From JAXDLW01 sp046262515 (GTDB lineage Bacteria; Chloroflexota; Dormibacteria; DASZGP01), in the NCBI GenBank assembly GCA_046262515.1, contig JBHEMP010000100.1, positions 1 to 45,753 on the forward strand: a DNA stretch of 45,753 nucleotides, in the 5' to 3' direction. This document shows positions 26,023 to 34,202 of this stretch, piece after piece. The notes under the pieces are model-generated. The model saw only the letters and a program-made list of their open reading frames with translations. It was not told where the DNA came from and did not search any database. Each line of letters opens with the position of its first letter. The first letter of the stretch is position 1. A program made the translations under genes and the position numbers.

Positions 26023-26752
26023 AGATGGCTCTCTTCACAAAGGCGCGACGGCCGCCAACTCGGTCACGCAGGAAAGCGATGTAGGGCTCGGGGTCGGCCC
26101 ACTCGCGGGGTACCAGCACCGCGAGTCGGTCCAGCAGGGCATCGGTCACCATCGATGCAAGTGCCTCGTCGGCCGCGCCGATGGAACGGGCCTGCTGCAG
26201 CAGCACGTGCTCGGCGACGAGGTCGAACGGGTCGTCGGCTACGGCCTGGCGGTCCCAGCCCGGGTCAGCCGCGCCGTGGTGACGGTAGAACGCCGCACCA
26301 TGGTCGATCATCCATGGCTCCCGGTGCCAGCGCAGCAGGTTGGGGTTGCGGGCCGTGCGATCAACATTCATGACCAGGGCGTCGAACCAGACGATGCCGG
26401 ATGCGAGAGCCGGCGCGACCATGTCGACCGCGGTGTGGGCGAGGGCACCCGGGAGGAAGTCCATGCCCAGGTTGAGACCCGCGGAGGCGCGCAGGAGGTC
26501 CTGCACCTCCTGGTCCGGCTCAGCCGTCGCGATGCGGGGATCAAGGTTCACGAGGACCAGCTCCGGGACGGGCAGATGGAGGGCCCGGGCAAGCTCACCG
26601 GCCAGCAACTCCGCCACCAGCGCCCGGGGCCCCTGGCCTGCCCCACGGAACTTCACCACGTACATGCCATCGTCATCAGCCTCGACCAGGCCAGGTAGCG
26701 AACCACCCTCCCGAAGTGGGGTGACGTACCGGGTGGCCGTGACAGTACGCAT
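26009..26752 (-). CDS. HipA-like kinase-domain protein
   Basis: 247 residues from ATG 26752. It resembles the short HipA_2-type kinases rather than full HipA toxins: nucleotide Lys in YVVKFRG (K34), a catalytic-loop-like VMNVDRTARNPNLL (D131, N136) and a metal-binding-like MIDHGAAF (D150). There is no HipB antitoxin-type HTH gene beside it, so I do not call it a toxin-antitoxin pair. The conserved partner is the DUF3037 gene, overlapping by 14 nt downstream. The substrate is unknown. Divergent from the diguanylate cyclase gene, whose -35 box falls within the first codons of this gene. Confidence 0.83.
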   Translation of the reverse strand: MRTVTATRYVTPLREGGSLPGLVEADDDGMYVVKFRGAGQGPRALVAELLAGELARALHLPVPELVLVNLDPRIATAEPDQEVQDLLRASAGLNLGMDFLPGALAHTAVDMVAPALASGIVWFDALVMNVDRTARNPNLLRWHREPWMIDHGAAFYRHHGAADPGWDRQAVADDPFDLVAEHVLLQQARSIGAADEALASMVTDALLDRLAVLVPREWADPEPYIAFLRDRVGGRRAFVKRAIYAAA

Positions 26753-26767
26753 GGTTGGGAGGATAAT
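26739..26767 (+). promoter_or_regulatory. Sigma70-type promoter upstream of the diguanylate cyclase
   Basis: GTGACA at 26739-26744 and GATAAT at 26762-26767 are separated by exactly 17 bp, the optimal spacing. Transcription would start near 26774, about 50 nt before the GGAGG at 26816-26820 and the TTG start at 26827. Confidence 0.6.
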
Positions 26768-26826
26768 CAGCCCGCCCGGTCTGTGGTGCGGAGTTGGCGG
26801 ACGGCGCCGGGAGGTGGAGGTGTCAG

Positions 26827-28326
26827 TTGTCTGAGCGGGTTAACGAGCCGATGGCCGGCACGATGGGTGACGCGGTCTTCTCACTATCCCTGGACGCGGT
26901 CGTGGTGATGGACGCGGCGGGCCTGGTGGTGGGGTGGAACCCCGCCGCCAATGCACTCTTCGGGTGGACTGCGGAGGAGGCGACCGGGCGCGCGGTGGCG
27001 GACGTCATTGTGCCGGTGCAGTATCGCGAGTCCCATAACGCCGGCCTCAAAAAATTCCGCGACACCGGCCAGGGACCAGTCCTGGGACAGGTGCTGGACT
27101 TTCTGACCGGCCTGCGTCGCGACGGGAGCGAATTCCCGCTCGAGATTCGAATCTCCCACGCGGGTGGATCCGGGAGCGGGGCGCGGTTCGTCGCCTTTCT
27201 GCGGGATATCAGCGCTCGCAAATGGGCAGAGCGAAACCAGCAGACGCGGTACGCGGTGACGCGGGCGATCGCCAGCCGCGCCCCGTGGGAGGACCTCGTC
27301 GCACTCGTGCTGCAATCGACCGGCGAACAGCTCGGCTTTGACCGCGCCGAGGCGTGGCTGGTGGACGAGGGCACCGGCACAATGCACCTGGACGCGGCGT
27401 GGGCGCGCGATACTGAGACAACATCCCGCCTGGCGGCGGAGTCCAGGTCGGGGGAGGTCCGGATCGGGGACGGGTTGCTGGGAAGGTCGGTCAGCGAACG
27501 CATGGGACTCCGGGGCGACCTTAAGAAGGAGGGAGAGAAGCGGGCCGCCGCGGCGCGCGCCGACGGCTTGCGCAGCATGCTGGCGGTTCCCATCGAGGGT
27601 GGCGACACGGCGCTTGGCGCCGTGGGGGTGTACAGGCGAGGCGAGGCGGAGGCGGCGGACGCCGTTGCCCTCGAACTTCTCAGCGAGGTCGCGGTGCAGC
27701 TTGGCCAGCACCTCGAGCGCAGCCGCTTCGAAGACGCCCTCAGGACGGCCCAGCGCAAGCTGCAGGTGGATCTCCAGTCCCAGGCCAGCAGCGACCCGCT
27801 GACGGGACTGATGAACCGGTTGGCCTTCGACGACGCGGTCGCCGTGGCGGTGAGCCAGGGCCGCCGCCAGGCGGACCAGTTCGCGCTCCTGATGCTCGAC
27901 CTTGACGACTTCAAGACGGTCAACGACACCCTCGGTCACCACACCGGGGACGGCCTGCTCCGCGAGACCGCCCGCCGCCTGACGACGATCGTGCGCTCCA
28001 GCGACAGGGTCGCGCGGCTGGGAGGAGATGAGTTCGCCATCCTGACCGGACCGGGCATGACCGTGGAAGCGGCGCGCGCGTTGGCGATGAAGATCAACGA
28101 CGCGTTTGCGGACCCGTGCGTCGTGGGCGACACCCACGTCAAAGTCGGGGCGAGCGTTGGCGTGGCCGTATTCCCGGCGCATGGAACGGATGCCGATGAG
28201 CTGGTACGCAATGCTGACGCCGCCATGTACCTCGCCAAGCGCACATCCCGTGGTCATGCCATGTACCGGGAAGGTCTTCCGGCCGGCCGAGGCGCCTCTT
28301 CGCCCGTCGTTACTGGAGAGTTTTAG
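26827..28326 (+). CDS. PAS-GAF-GGDEF diguanylate cyclase
   Basis: 499 residues from TTG 26827, supported by GGAGG 6 nt upstream. An in-frame ATG at 26794 lacks such a site. Domains in order: PAS (about 12-130, with VVGWNPAANALFGWTAEE), GAF (about 145-300) and GGDEF (about 318-490). The active-site loop is intact (RLGGDEFAIL, 398-407). The inhibitory I-site RxxD is present as RSSD, 5 residues before GGDEF, so product feedback is expected. There is no EAL domain and no membrane segment, so it is probably cytoplasmic. It makes c-di-GMP in response to whatever PAS and GAF bind. This is a second nucleotide second-messenger enzyme in the window. Confidence 0.94.
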   Translation: MSERVNEPMAGTMGDAVFSLSLDAVVVMDAAGLVVGWNPAANALFGWTAEEATGRAVADVIVPVQYRESHNAGLKKFRDTGQGPVLGQVLDFLTGLRRDGSEFPLEIRISHAGGSGSGARFVAFLRDISARKWAERNQQTRYAVTRAIASRAPWEDLVALVLQSTGEQLGFDRAEAWLVDEGTGTMHLDAAWARDTETTSRLAAESRSGEVRIGDGLLGRSVSERMGLRGDLKKEGEKRAAAARADGLRSMLAVPIEGGDTALGAVGVYRRGEAEAADAVALELLSEVAVQLGQHLERSRFEDALRTAQRKLQVDLQSQASSDPLTGLMNRLAFDDAVAVAVSQGRRQADQFALLMLDLDDFKTVNDTLGHHTGDGLLRETARRLTTIVRSSDRVARLGGDEFAILTGPGMTVEAARALAMKINDAFADPCVVGDTHVKVGASVGVAVFPAHGTDADELVRNADAAMYLAKRTSRGHAMYREGLPAGRGASSPVVTGEF

Positions 28327-28343
28327 AAGGCCGCGCCCGGAGG

Positions 28344-29522
28344 TCAGGGCCGAAGGAGCACCTTGACCGCGCCATCGCTCTTCGCCTGGAACACGCGGTA
28401 GGCTTCCGGCGCCGCCTCCAGCGGCACCCGGTGGGTTGCGAAATCCTCGACACCCAGTACGTCTGCCTCGGAGACCAGCGGCATGAGATCATCAACCCAG
28501 CGCCGGACGTTGGCCTGGCCCATGCGCAGTTGCACCTGCTTGTCAAACAGCGTGAGCATCGGCATGGGGTCCGTCATTCCTCCGTAGACCCCGGAGAGAG
28601 AGATGGTGCCGCCGCGCCGCACGATGTCGATGGCCATGCGGACCGCAGCCAGGCGGTCGATGCCCACCCGCTGCATCAAGGTCGCCGCCATTGCCCGTGG
28701 CAACATACCCGCCGCGTGCTGAGCCACCCGGGCGGCGGGTGAGCCATGGGCTTCCATCCCTACCGCGTCGATGACGGAGTCGGGGCCCCGACCGTCGGTG
28801 ATCGCGCGAACAGACTCGGCAAGGTTGTCATGTGCGACGAGGTCCAAGACCTCCACTCCCCTGCCCCGGGCGCGGGCCAGGCGCTCCGGGACCAGGTCCA
28901 CGCCGATGACCCGAAGGCCCAGGTGCTGGGCCACGCGACAGCTCATATCCCCAATCGGTCCGAGGCCGAGCACCACCAGCGAGCCGCCGGGCGGAACGGC
29001 TGCGTACCGCACGGCCTGCCAGGCTGTGGGAAGGACATCGGACAAGTACACAAATCGGTCGTCCGGCGGTCCCGCCGGCACCTTGATGGGGCCGTAGTTG
29101 GCGTGAGGCACGCGCAGGTACTCCGCCTGGCCGCCAGGAACCTGGCCGTAGAGCCTGGTGTAGCCGAACAGCGCGGCCCCCGTCCCGTACTCGCGCACCT
29201 GCGTCGTTTCGCACTGCGACTGCAGCCCCTGGCCACACATGAAACAGTGACCGCAGGAGATGTTGAATGGAACCACCACCCGGTCGCCGCGCGCCAGGGA
29301 AGAGACCGCCGACCCAACCTCCTCGACGATGCCCATGGGCTCGTGGCCGAGGATGTCTCCCTCGCGCATGAACGGAGCCATCACTTCGTAGAGGTGAAGG
29401 TCCGAACCGCAGATGCCGCTGGAAGTCACCCGGATGATGGCATCGGTGGGGTCCTGCAGCACCGGGTCGGCGACGGTGTCCACACGGACATCGCGTTTCC
29501 CGTGCCAGACTACAGCTTTCAT
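28344..29522 (-). CDS. Zinc-dependent medium-chain alcohol dehydrogenase
   Basis: 392 residues from ATG 29522. The catalytic zinc site is visible as ICGSDLHLYE (Cys) and GHEPMG (His, Glu). The structural zinc site is CGHCFMCGQGLQSQC. The cofactor fold has VVLGLGPIGDMS, and VIGVDLVPERL after it favours NAD over NADP because of the Asp. The length, a long insert and the DAVGMEAHGS region resemble the formaldehyde-dehydrogenase-like branch, so oxidation of formaldehyde or short alcohols is possible. Substrate is not provable here. A 21-bp palindrome lies just upstream of the start. The Nramp gene pair precedes it on the same strand. Confidence 0.9.
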   Translation of the reverse strand: MKAVVWHGKRDVRVDTVADPVLQDPTDAIIRVTSSGICGSDLHLYEVMAPFMREGDILGHEPMGIVEEVGSAVSSLARGDRVVVPFNISCGHCFMCGQGLQSQCETTQVREYGTGAALFGYTRLYGQVPGGQAEYLRVPHANYGPIKVPAGPPDDRFVYLSDVLPTAWQAVRYAAVPPGGSLVVLGLGPIGDMSCRVAQHLGLRVIGVDLVPERLARARGRGVEVLDLVAHDNLAESVRAITDGRGPDSVIDAVGMEAHGSPAARVAQHAAGMLPRAMAATLMQRVGIDRLAAVRMAIDIVRRGGTISLSGVYGGMTDPMPMLTLFDKQVQLRMGQANVRRWVDDLMPLVSEADVLGVEDFATHRVPLEAAPEAYRVFQAKSDGAVKVLLRP

Positions 29523-29526
29523 AGAG

Positions 29527-29547
29527 TGTGATAGAGGTCATATCACA
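29527..29547. promoter_or_regulatory. 21-bp palindromic operator candidate at the alcohol dehydrogenase start
   Basis: Perfect TGTGATA and TATCACA arms with a 7-nt spacer lie 5 to 25 nt upstream of the dehydrogenase ATG. The TGTGA/TCACA ends recall Crp half-sites, but the spacing (11 nt between TGTGA and TCACA rather than 6) does not fit Crp. Bound protein here would block transcription start or ribosome access. Confidence 0.55.
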
Positions 29548-29562
29548 TCACTCCCAGCGGGA

Positions 29563-29793
29563 TTAGCGGTGGAGGCTGACAGCGAAGCTGTAGACGGCCA
29601 TGGCCGCCAGGACCAGGAGAAACACCCTGAGGGCCCAGAGCGCGGCCGATAGCGCGGGGTCAACGGGCGCCCGCGGCAGGCGCTGGTTCATCACCTCCAC
29701 CAACTGGTCCGGCTCCAGCCCGAGGATCAGGTCCTCGTCCGGCTCCCCCTCGAAAAGGTGGCGACGATGGGCCTCCGTGGAGTCCTCGTTCAC
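29563..29793 (-). CDS. Small C-terminally membrane-anchored protein coupled to the Nramp gene
   Basis: 76 residues from GTG 29793, whose first bases overlap the Nramp stop (GTGA, 4 nt). The N-terminal about 45 residues are hydrophilic and acidic (EGEPDEDLILGLEPDQLVEV). One hydrophobic helix (about 52-70) lies near the C-terminus, followed by a short basic end. I recognise no family. The tight overlap suggests stoichiometric synthesis with the transporter, so an accessory or regulatory subunit is a fair hypothesis. The frame runs further upstream, but that part would be antisense-like His/Arg-rich sequence inside the Nramp gene and is rejected. Confidence 0.62.
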   Translation of the reverse strand: MNEDSTEAHRRHLFEGEPDEDLILGLEPDQLVEVMNQRLPRAPVDPALSAALWALRVFLLVLAAMAVYSFAVSLHR

Positions 29794-31172
29794 AACGTTT
29801 TGCCGGTGATGGTGCTGATGAAGGTGACGACGGTGGAACTGGCCCCGGCCAGCACAACCAGGGCCATCACCAGGCCGGCGGCGATGTTGAAGCGCCATCC
29901 GTTGACGCGACCGCCCAGCATCTGCCGATCGTTGGCCAGCAGCACCAAAAACGTCAGGGCCGCAGGCATCAGGATTGTGGCGAGGAGGTTGGCATTGAGG
30001 GTGATGCTGAGCAGTGGCGCACCGGGCAGCAGCACGATGAGGCCGGCAATCGCGGCAACGCCGATGATCACGCCATAGAACGCGGGAGCCTCGCGGAAGC
30101 GACGATTGAATGAATGCGCCCCGCCGATCGCCTCGCCGACGGAGTAGGCGGTCGCCGTCGAGATGGTCAGGCAGGCCAGGGCTCCTGCTTCAACCAGCCC
30201 CAGCGAGAAGAGCGCGGGGACGACCGGCCCGAGGACTCCGCGCAGGGCGCTCGCGTAGTCCGCTCCCCCGGCCCCGGTCACCAACCTTGCATGGTGCTGG
30301 AAGAGGACGGCGGTGATGACCAGCGCGGCACAGCCCGCGACCGCGGCCAGCGCGGCCCCGAGTACCACGTCGAACCTGCTATGGCCGATGTCTTTTGGCG
30401 TCACTCCCTTGTCGACGACAGCGCTCTGCTGGAAGAAGATCATCCATGGCGTGACGGTCGCGCCGACGTTGGACGCGACGATCAGGAGAAAAACCTGTAC
30501 ACGCCCACCCGGGAGAGGCGACCAGGTCAGAAGCGCGCGACCGAGTTCGCCGTAGGCGGGGTGCGACAACAGGGCGGCGGCGACAAAGAGCATGTTAAAG
30601 ACGGCCAGCCCGAGGGCGGCGCGCTCCCACCGCCAGTACCTCCCGCCCGCGGTGCTCGCACCCACCAGGGCCACCCCCATCAGAACCGCGAACTCCGGAC
30701 GAATACCGAAATAGGCCATCCCGACCCTGATGGCGATGAACTCGGTGATCAGGGTGACCACGTTGGTCACCACCAGGTCCGCCACCGATACCCAGCCCCA
30801 GAAATTGCCGTAGCGCTGAAATACCAGTTCGCCGTAACCACGGTGGGTGATCGCCCCCACGCGCACCGTCATCTCCTGAACGACGATCGCCGCCGCGAAG
30901 GTGAGCAGGATGAAAGGGATGAAAAAGCCGACGCCGTAGGTTGCTCCCGTCGCGGCGTACGAGAGCATGCTGGGACCGTCATTCTCGCCCAGCATCACGA
31001 GCACCCCGGGTCCCACCAGGAGCCACGCCAGCCGCCACCGCGAACCACCCCGGCGAGCGCGGATGACGCGCATGCGGTCACCGGATCGTCGCTCGTCCTC
31101 GCGACTGAGCCGGGCAGCCTCGGCGCTGATCGCCCTGGTCGCCCCGGGAGCGATATCAGGCCTCGACGACAT
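29790..31172 (-). CDS. Nramp-family divalent-cation transporter with atypical binding site
   Basis: 460 residues from ATG 31172. A longer frame reaches 31292 but would overlap the upstream gene, and GGAGAGG precedes this ATG. About eleven membrane helices. Aligned without gaps, the canonical TM1 motif GYMDPGN is GENDGPS here, so the Asp (D65) is kept but PGN is replaced. The canonical TM6 MPHN is TPWM (GATVTPWM), so the metal-selecting Met is Thr. Loss of that Met is known in Nramp-related magnesium transporters, so Mg2+ or another hard cation is plausible. Transition-metal uptake as in true MntH is less likely. The upstream YihY-family gene ends 43 bp away, and the small membrane protein overlaps the stop. 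Confidence 0.88.
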   Translation of the reverse strand: MSSRPDIAPGATRAISAEAARLSREDERRSGDRMRVIRARRGGSRWRLAWLLVGPGVLVMLGENDGPSMLSYAATGATYGVGFFIPFILLTFAAAIVVQEMTVRVGAITHRGYGELVFQRYGNFWGWVSVADLVVTNVVTLITEFIAIRVGMAYFGIRPEFAVLMGVALVGASTAGGRYWRWERAALGLAVFNMLFVAAALLSHPAYGELGRALLTWSPLPGGRVQVFLLIVASNVGATVTPWMIFFQQSAVVDKGVTPKDIGHSRFDVVLGAALAAVAGCAALVITAVLFQHHARLVTGAGGADYASALRGVLGPVVPALFSLGLVEAGALACLTISTATAYSVGEAIGGAHSFNRRFREAPAFYGVIIGVAAIAGLIVLLPGAPLLSITLNANLLATILMPAALTFLVLLANDRQMLGGRVNGWRFNIAAGLVMALVVLAGASSTVVTFISTITGKTL

Positions 31173-31215
31173 AGAGCCTCTCCGCTGCTTCGCGGCCAAC
31201 CACTTCCACGGCCGC

Positions 31216-32094
31216 TTAGCCTGGCACCGGGGTGCGCCTGCGGGGTTGGGTGCGGGTCTTGCGCGCCGGTGAGCGATGCCGAGCGATCGCATCCAACTGG
31301 ATGCCGAATAGGAACACCGTCACCGAGATGTAAAGGTATGCCAGCAGGACGATCACAGAGGCCAGGCCGCCGAAGACCGACGAATAGGAGGCGATCCTGG
31401 TCAGGTACAGGTAGAAGGTGAGTGAAGCAACAAGCCAGCTGATCATCACCAGGATCGCACCCAGGCTGACCCACGGGATGGGCATCCGCGTTGCCGGCGC
31501 GATCCTCACAAGCAGGCCGACCGCCAACAGCAGGAACACTCCACTCAGTCCCCAGCGGGCGACCAGGACCAGGATTCCCCACCCCGGCGGCTTCGGCGCG
31601 GGGTTGAGGAAGGGCGCCAGCATCATGCTCATGGAGGCCAGCACGAAACAGACCCCGACCGCTATCGCCAGCCCGGCAGAGACCAGGTACCGGCGCGCGA
31701 ATGACCGCTCGTTCGTGGCCTCGTATATCCGGCTGAATGCCCCCATCACAGCTCGCATGGCGCCCGAGACCTGCCACAGGGCCAGCAAGCCCCCGAGCGA
31801 CGCCCACATCCACTGCTTGCTACCGAAGGCCTTGTTCACAGCCTCGGCGATGACGCGGTAGAACCCCGGGGAGACATGGTCGCGGACCTGGCCCTCGAGG
31901 TGGTGATGCCACAGGCCCTCCAGGTGGAGCAGCCCCGCCAGCGCGAAAACGAAAAGGAAGAATGGGATGACCGAGGTGAGGATCTTGAAGGAGATGGCAC
32001 TGGAATAGGTCAAGAGGTCGTTACGCCGGAAGCCGCCGAGTATCTCGGCGGTGAGGTCCCGCACGCCTGCAAGTGCCGTGGTCGCCGCTGACAT
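31216..32094 (-). CDS. YihY/BrkB-family inner-membrane protein
   Basis: 292 residues from ATG 32094. The N-terminus DLLTYSSAISFKILTSVIPF is the hallmark of the UPF0761/YihY family (older annotations say ribonuclease BN, which is incorrect for this family). About six membrane helices follow, including YSSVFGGLASVIVLLAYLY near the end. The C-terminus is a basic Arg/Pro tail. Physiological role is unsettled; transport or envelope roles have been proposed. It is 50 bp downstream of the mutase small subunit on the same strand. Confidence 0.9.
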   Translation of the reverse strand: MSAATTALAGVRDLTAEILGGFRRNDLLTYSSAISFKILTSVIPFFLFVFALAGLLHLEGLWHHHLEGQVRDHVSPGFYRVIAEAVNKAFGSKQWMWASLGGLLALWQVSGAMRAVMGAFSRIYEATNERSFARRYLVSAGLAIAVGVCFVLASMSMMLAPFLNPAPKPPGWGILVLVARWGLSGVFLLLAVGLLVRIAPATRMPIPWVSLGAILVMISWLVASLTFYLYLTRIASYSSVFGGLASVIVLLAYLYISVTVFLFGIQLDAIARHRSPARKTRTQPRRRTPVPG

Positions 32095-32144
32095 TCATAG
32101 ACGGTAGCGCCCGTGCACGCGCGCCGCAGGCCGCCCGGCACAAG

Positions 32145-32567
32145 TCAGGAGGTCGCTTGGAAGTCCCGGTTGCGCACCCATTCGATGATGTCCCGCAGTG
32201 GCGTGCCCGGCGTGAAGAGCTCCGCTACGCCGAGCGATTTCAACTCCGCTATGTCTTCATCCGGGATGATGCCCCCGCCGAATACTGCGATGTCCTCAGC
32301 CTGGCGCCGCTTGAGTTCTTCCATGACGGCCGGCAAGAGTGTCATGTGTGCTCCAGAATGCAGTGAGACCCCGATCAGGCGCGCGTCCTCCTGGATCGCG
32401 GCCGAGACCAACATCTCGGGGGTCTGCCTGAGGCCGATGTAGATGACCTCGAAGCCGGCATCGCGAAGGGCCCGCGCTACCACCTTGATACCGCGGTCGT
32501 GACCATCCAGGCCAACCTTGGCGAGGACGATGCGCAGCGGTTGCTCGGGCGCCACATCGGGCGCCAT
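32145..32567 (-). CDS. icmB: Cobalamin-binding small subunit of acyl-CoA mutase (IcmB type)
   Basis: 140 residues from ATG 32567, overlapping the large-subunit stop by 1 nt. The B12-binding fold shows LAKVGLDGHDRGIKVVARAL (the DGHDRG His is the lower axial cobalt ligand), GVSLHSGAH and FGGGIIPDEDI. A separate subunit of about 140 residues matches isobutyryl-CoA mutase small subunits and split archaeal-type mutases, rather than the fused methylmalonyl-CoA mutase of most bacteria. Works with the adjacent large subunit in the cytoplasm. No MeaB-type chaperone GTPase gene is in the window. Confidence 0.9.
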   Translation of the reverse strand: MAPDVAPEQPLRIVLAKVGLDGHDRGIKVVARALRDAGFEVIYIGLRQTPEMLVSAAIQEDARLIGVSLHSGAHMTLLPAVMEELKRRQAEDIAVFGGGIIPDEDIAELKSLGVAELFTPGTPLRDIIEWVRNRDFQATS

Positions 32568-34183
32568 CAGATGATGGCTCGCTCCGTGTATATCCCGAAG
32601 GCATCGACCATGGCGCCCATCATCTCGCCTTCGGTGCAGTAAGCGCGGGCGCATTCGACCAGGTGCGGCATGAGGTTCTCGCTCTGAGAACGGGAGGCTT
32701 TACGCAACTGCTCCAGGGACTTCGAAACCGCAGTGCCGTCACGTTTGGCACGCAACTGCCGCACGCTGTCAACCTGCTGGCGCTCAACCTCGTTGCTGAT
32801 ACGCAGGATCTCCAGCTTGTCTTCCTCGTTGCCGCCCGTGAAGTCATTCACACCCACCACGACCCGCTTGTGCTGCTCCATCTCGGACTGGTAGCGGAAG
32901 GAGGCATCGGCGATCTCCTGCTGGAAGAATCCCGCCTCGATGGCCGGCACCACGCCGCCCAGTTCGTCGATGCGGGCGAAGTAGGCCTCGGCGCCCTCCT
33001 CCATCTGGCGGGTCAGATCCTCCATGAAATAGCTGCCGCCAAAGGGGTCCACGGTGTTCGCCGCACCCGTCTCAAAGCCGACCAGTTGCTGGGTGCGCAG
33101 CGCGATACGCGCGGACTTGTCGGTGGGCAGCGCGAGGACCTCATCCATGGCATTCGTGTGCAGGGACTGGGTCCCGCCCAGCACCGCCGCCAGGGCCTCG
33201 ATGGCCGTCCGGGCGATATTCAGTTCGGGTTGCTGGGCGGTCAGGGAGACGCCGGCCGTCTGGGTGTGGAAGCGAAGTTTCCAGGAGCGCTCGTTCTTCG
33301 CACCGTAGCGCTCGCGCATGTGCCGCGCCCAGATGCGTCGCGCCGCCCTGAACTTGGCGATCTCCTCAAAGAAATCGATGTGGGCATCGAAGAAGAATGA
33401 GAGTCGAGGTGCGAAGTCATCAACGTTGAGGCCGCGCTCGATGGCCGCGTCCACGTAGGCGAACCCGTCGGCCAGCGTGAAGGCCAGCTCCTGGACGGCC
33501 GTCGACCCTGCCTCTCGGATGTGGTAGCCGGAGACGGAGACCGTGTTCCACTTCGGGACCTCGCGGGAGCAAAACTCGATGGTGTCGACCACCAGTCGCA
33601 TCGAAGGCTCGGGCGGGAAAATGAATTCTTTCTGGGCGATGAACTCCTTGAGGATGTCGTTCTGCAGGGTGCCCCCGACCCGGTCCCAGCTGACCCCCTG
33701 CTTCTCCGCCACGACCAAGTACATCGCGAGAAGGATGGCGGCGGGCGAATTGATCGTCATGGACGTGGTGACCTCGCCCAGCGGGATGCCATCGAACAGG
33801 GTCTCCATGTCGGCCAGCGAGTCCACCGCGACCCCGCAATGCCCGATCTCGCCGCGGGAAGTCGGATTGTCGGAGTCCTGACCCATCAGCGTGGGCATGT
33901 CGAAGGCCACCGAGAGGCCGTTCTGGCCGTTCTCCAAGAGGTATTTGTAGCGCGCATTGGTCTGCTCGGCTGAGCCGAAGCCCGCGAACTGCCGCATCGT
34001 CCAGAGGCGTCCGCGGTATCCACTGCGGTGGATGCCGCGGGTGTACGGGTACTCCCCCGGCATCTCCTCCGGGACGCCGACAAGGTCAGCCGACGTGTAG
34101 AGCTCCTTGAGCGGCTCGCCGGAGATCGTGCTGGCCAGGACGCCATCCGCCCGCAGCTGGTGCGGGTCTTCTGCTCTATTCAC
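32567..34183 (-). CDS. icmA: Acyl-CoA mutase large subunit with isobutyryl-CoA mutase active-site residues
   Basis: 538 residues, a substrate-binding TIM barrel without its own B12 domain. Overall it looks like methylmalonyl-CoA mutase: GLSVAFDMPTLMGQDSDNP, SVSGYHIREAG, GGTQSLHTNAMDE. The two residues known to discriminate substrate differ. The position of Tyr89 (Propionibacterium numbering) is F66 (MRQFAG) and that of Arg207 is Q184 (EFIAQKEF), while His244 is kept as H221. The spacings (118 and 37) match exactly. Phe/Gln is the isobutyryl-CoA mutase pair, so the likely reaction is isobutyryl-CoA to n-butyryl-CoA, not succinyl-CoA to methylmalonyl-CoA. The first gene of the run may be the membrane protein ending 19 bp upstream. 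Confidence 0.88.
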   Translation of the reverse strand: MNRAEDPHQLRADGVLASTISGEPLKELYTSADLVGVPEEMPGEYPYTRGIHRSGYRGRLWTMRQFAGFGSAEQTNARYKYLLENGQNGLSVAFDMPTLMGQDSDNPTSRGEIGHCGVAVDSLADMETLFDGIPLGEVTTSMTINSPAAILLAMYLVVAEKQGVSWDRVGGTLQNDILKEFIAQKEFIFPPEPSMRLVVDTIEFCSREVPKWNTVSVSGYHIREAGSTAVQELAFTLADGFAYVDAAIERGLNVDDFAPRLSFFFDAHIDFFEEIAKFRAARRIWARHMRERYGAKNERSWKLRFHTQTAGVSLTAQQPELNIARTAIEALAAVLGGTQSLHTNAMDEVLALPTDKSARIALRTQQLVGFETGAANTVDPFGGSYFMEDLTRQMEEGAEAYFARIDELGGVVPAIEAGFFQQEIADASFRYQSEMEQHKRVVVGVNDFTGGNEEDKLEILRISNEVERQQVDSVRQLRAKRDGTAVSKSLEQLRKASRSQSENLMPHLVECARAYCTEGEMMGAMVDAFGIYTERAII

Positions 34184-34202
34184 CCATGGACCTCCAGTGC
34201 TC

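Noticed and set aside
25639..26752. Calling the HipA-like/DUF3037 pair a toxin-antitoxin module
   Set aside because: No HipB-like DNA-binding partner exists, the kinase is of the short HipA_2 type, and nothing in sequence shows toxicity.
26884..28257. 457-codon minus-strand frame opposite the diguanylate cyclase
   Set aside because: The PAS-GAF-GGDEF protein on the plus strand has intact active-site motifs and a strong ribosome site; the antisense product has none.
29527..29547. Reading the palindrome as a standard Crp site
   Set aside because: Crp sites need 6 bp between TGTGA and TCACA; here there are 11. I keep it as an unassigned operator instead.
30114..31421. 435-codon plus-strand frame opposite the Nramp gene
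   Set aside because: Antisense to a membrane protein with recognisable helices; its translation is hydrophilic, Arg/Gly-rich and unrecognisable.
31216..32094. Ribonuclease BN activity for the YihY-family protein
   Set aside because: That name comes from an old misassignment; true RNase BN is an unrelated metallo-beta-lactamase-fold enzyme.
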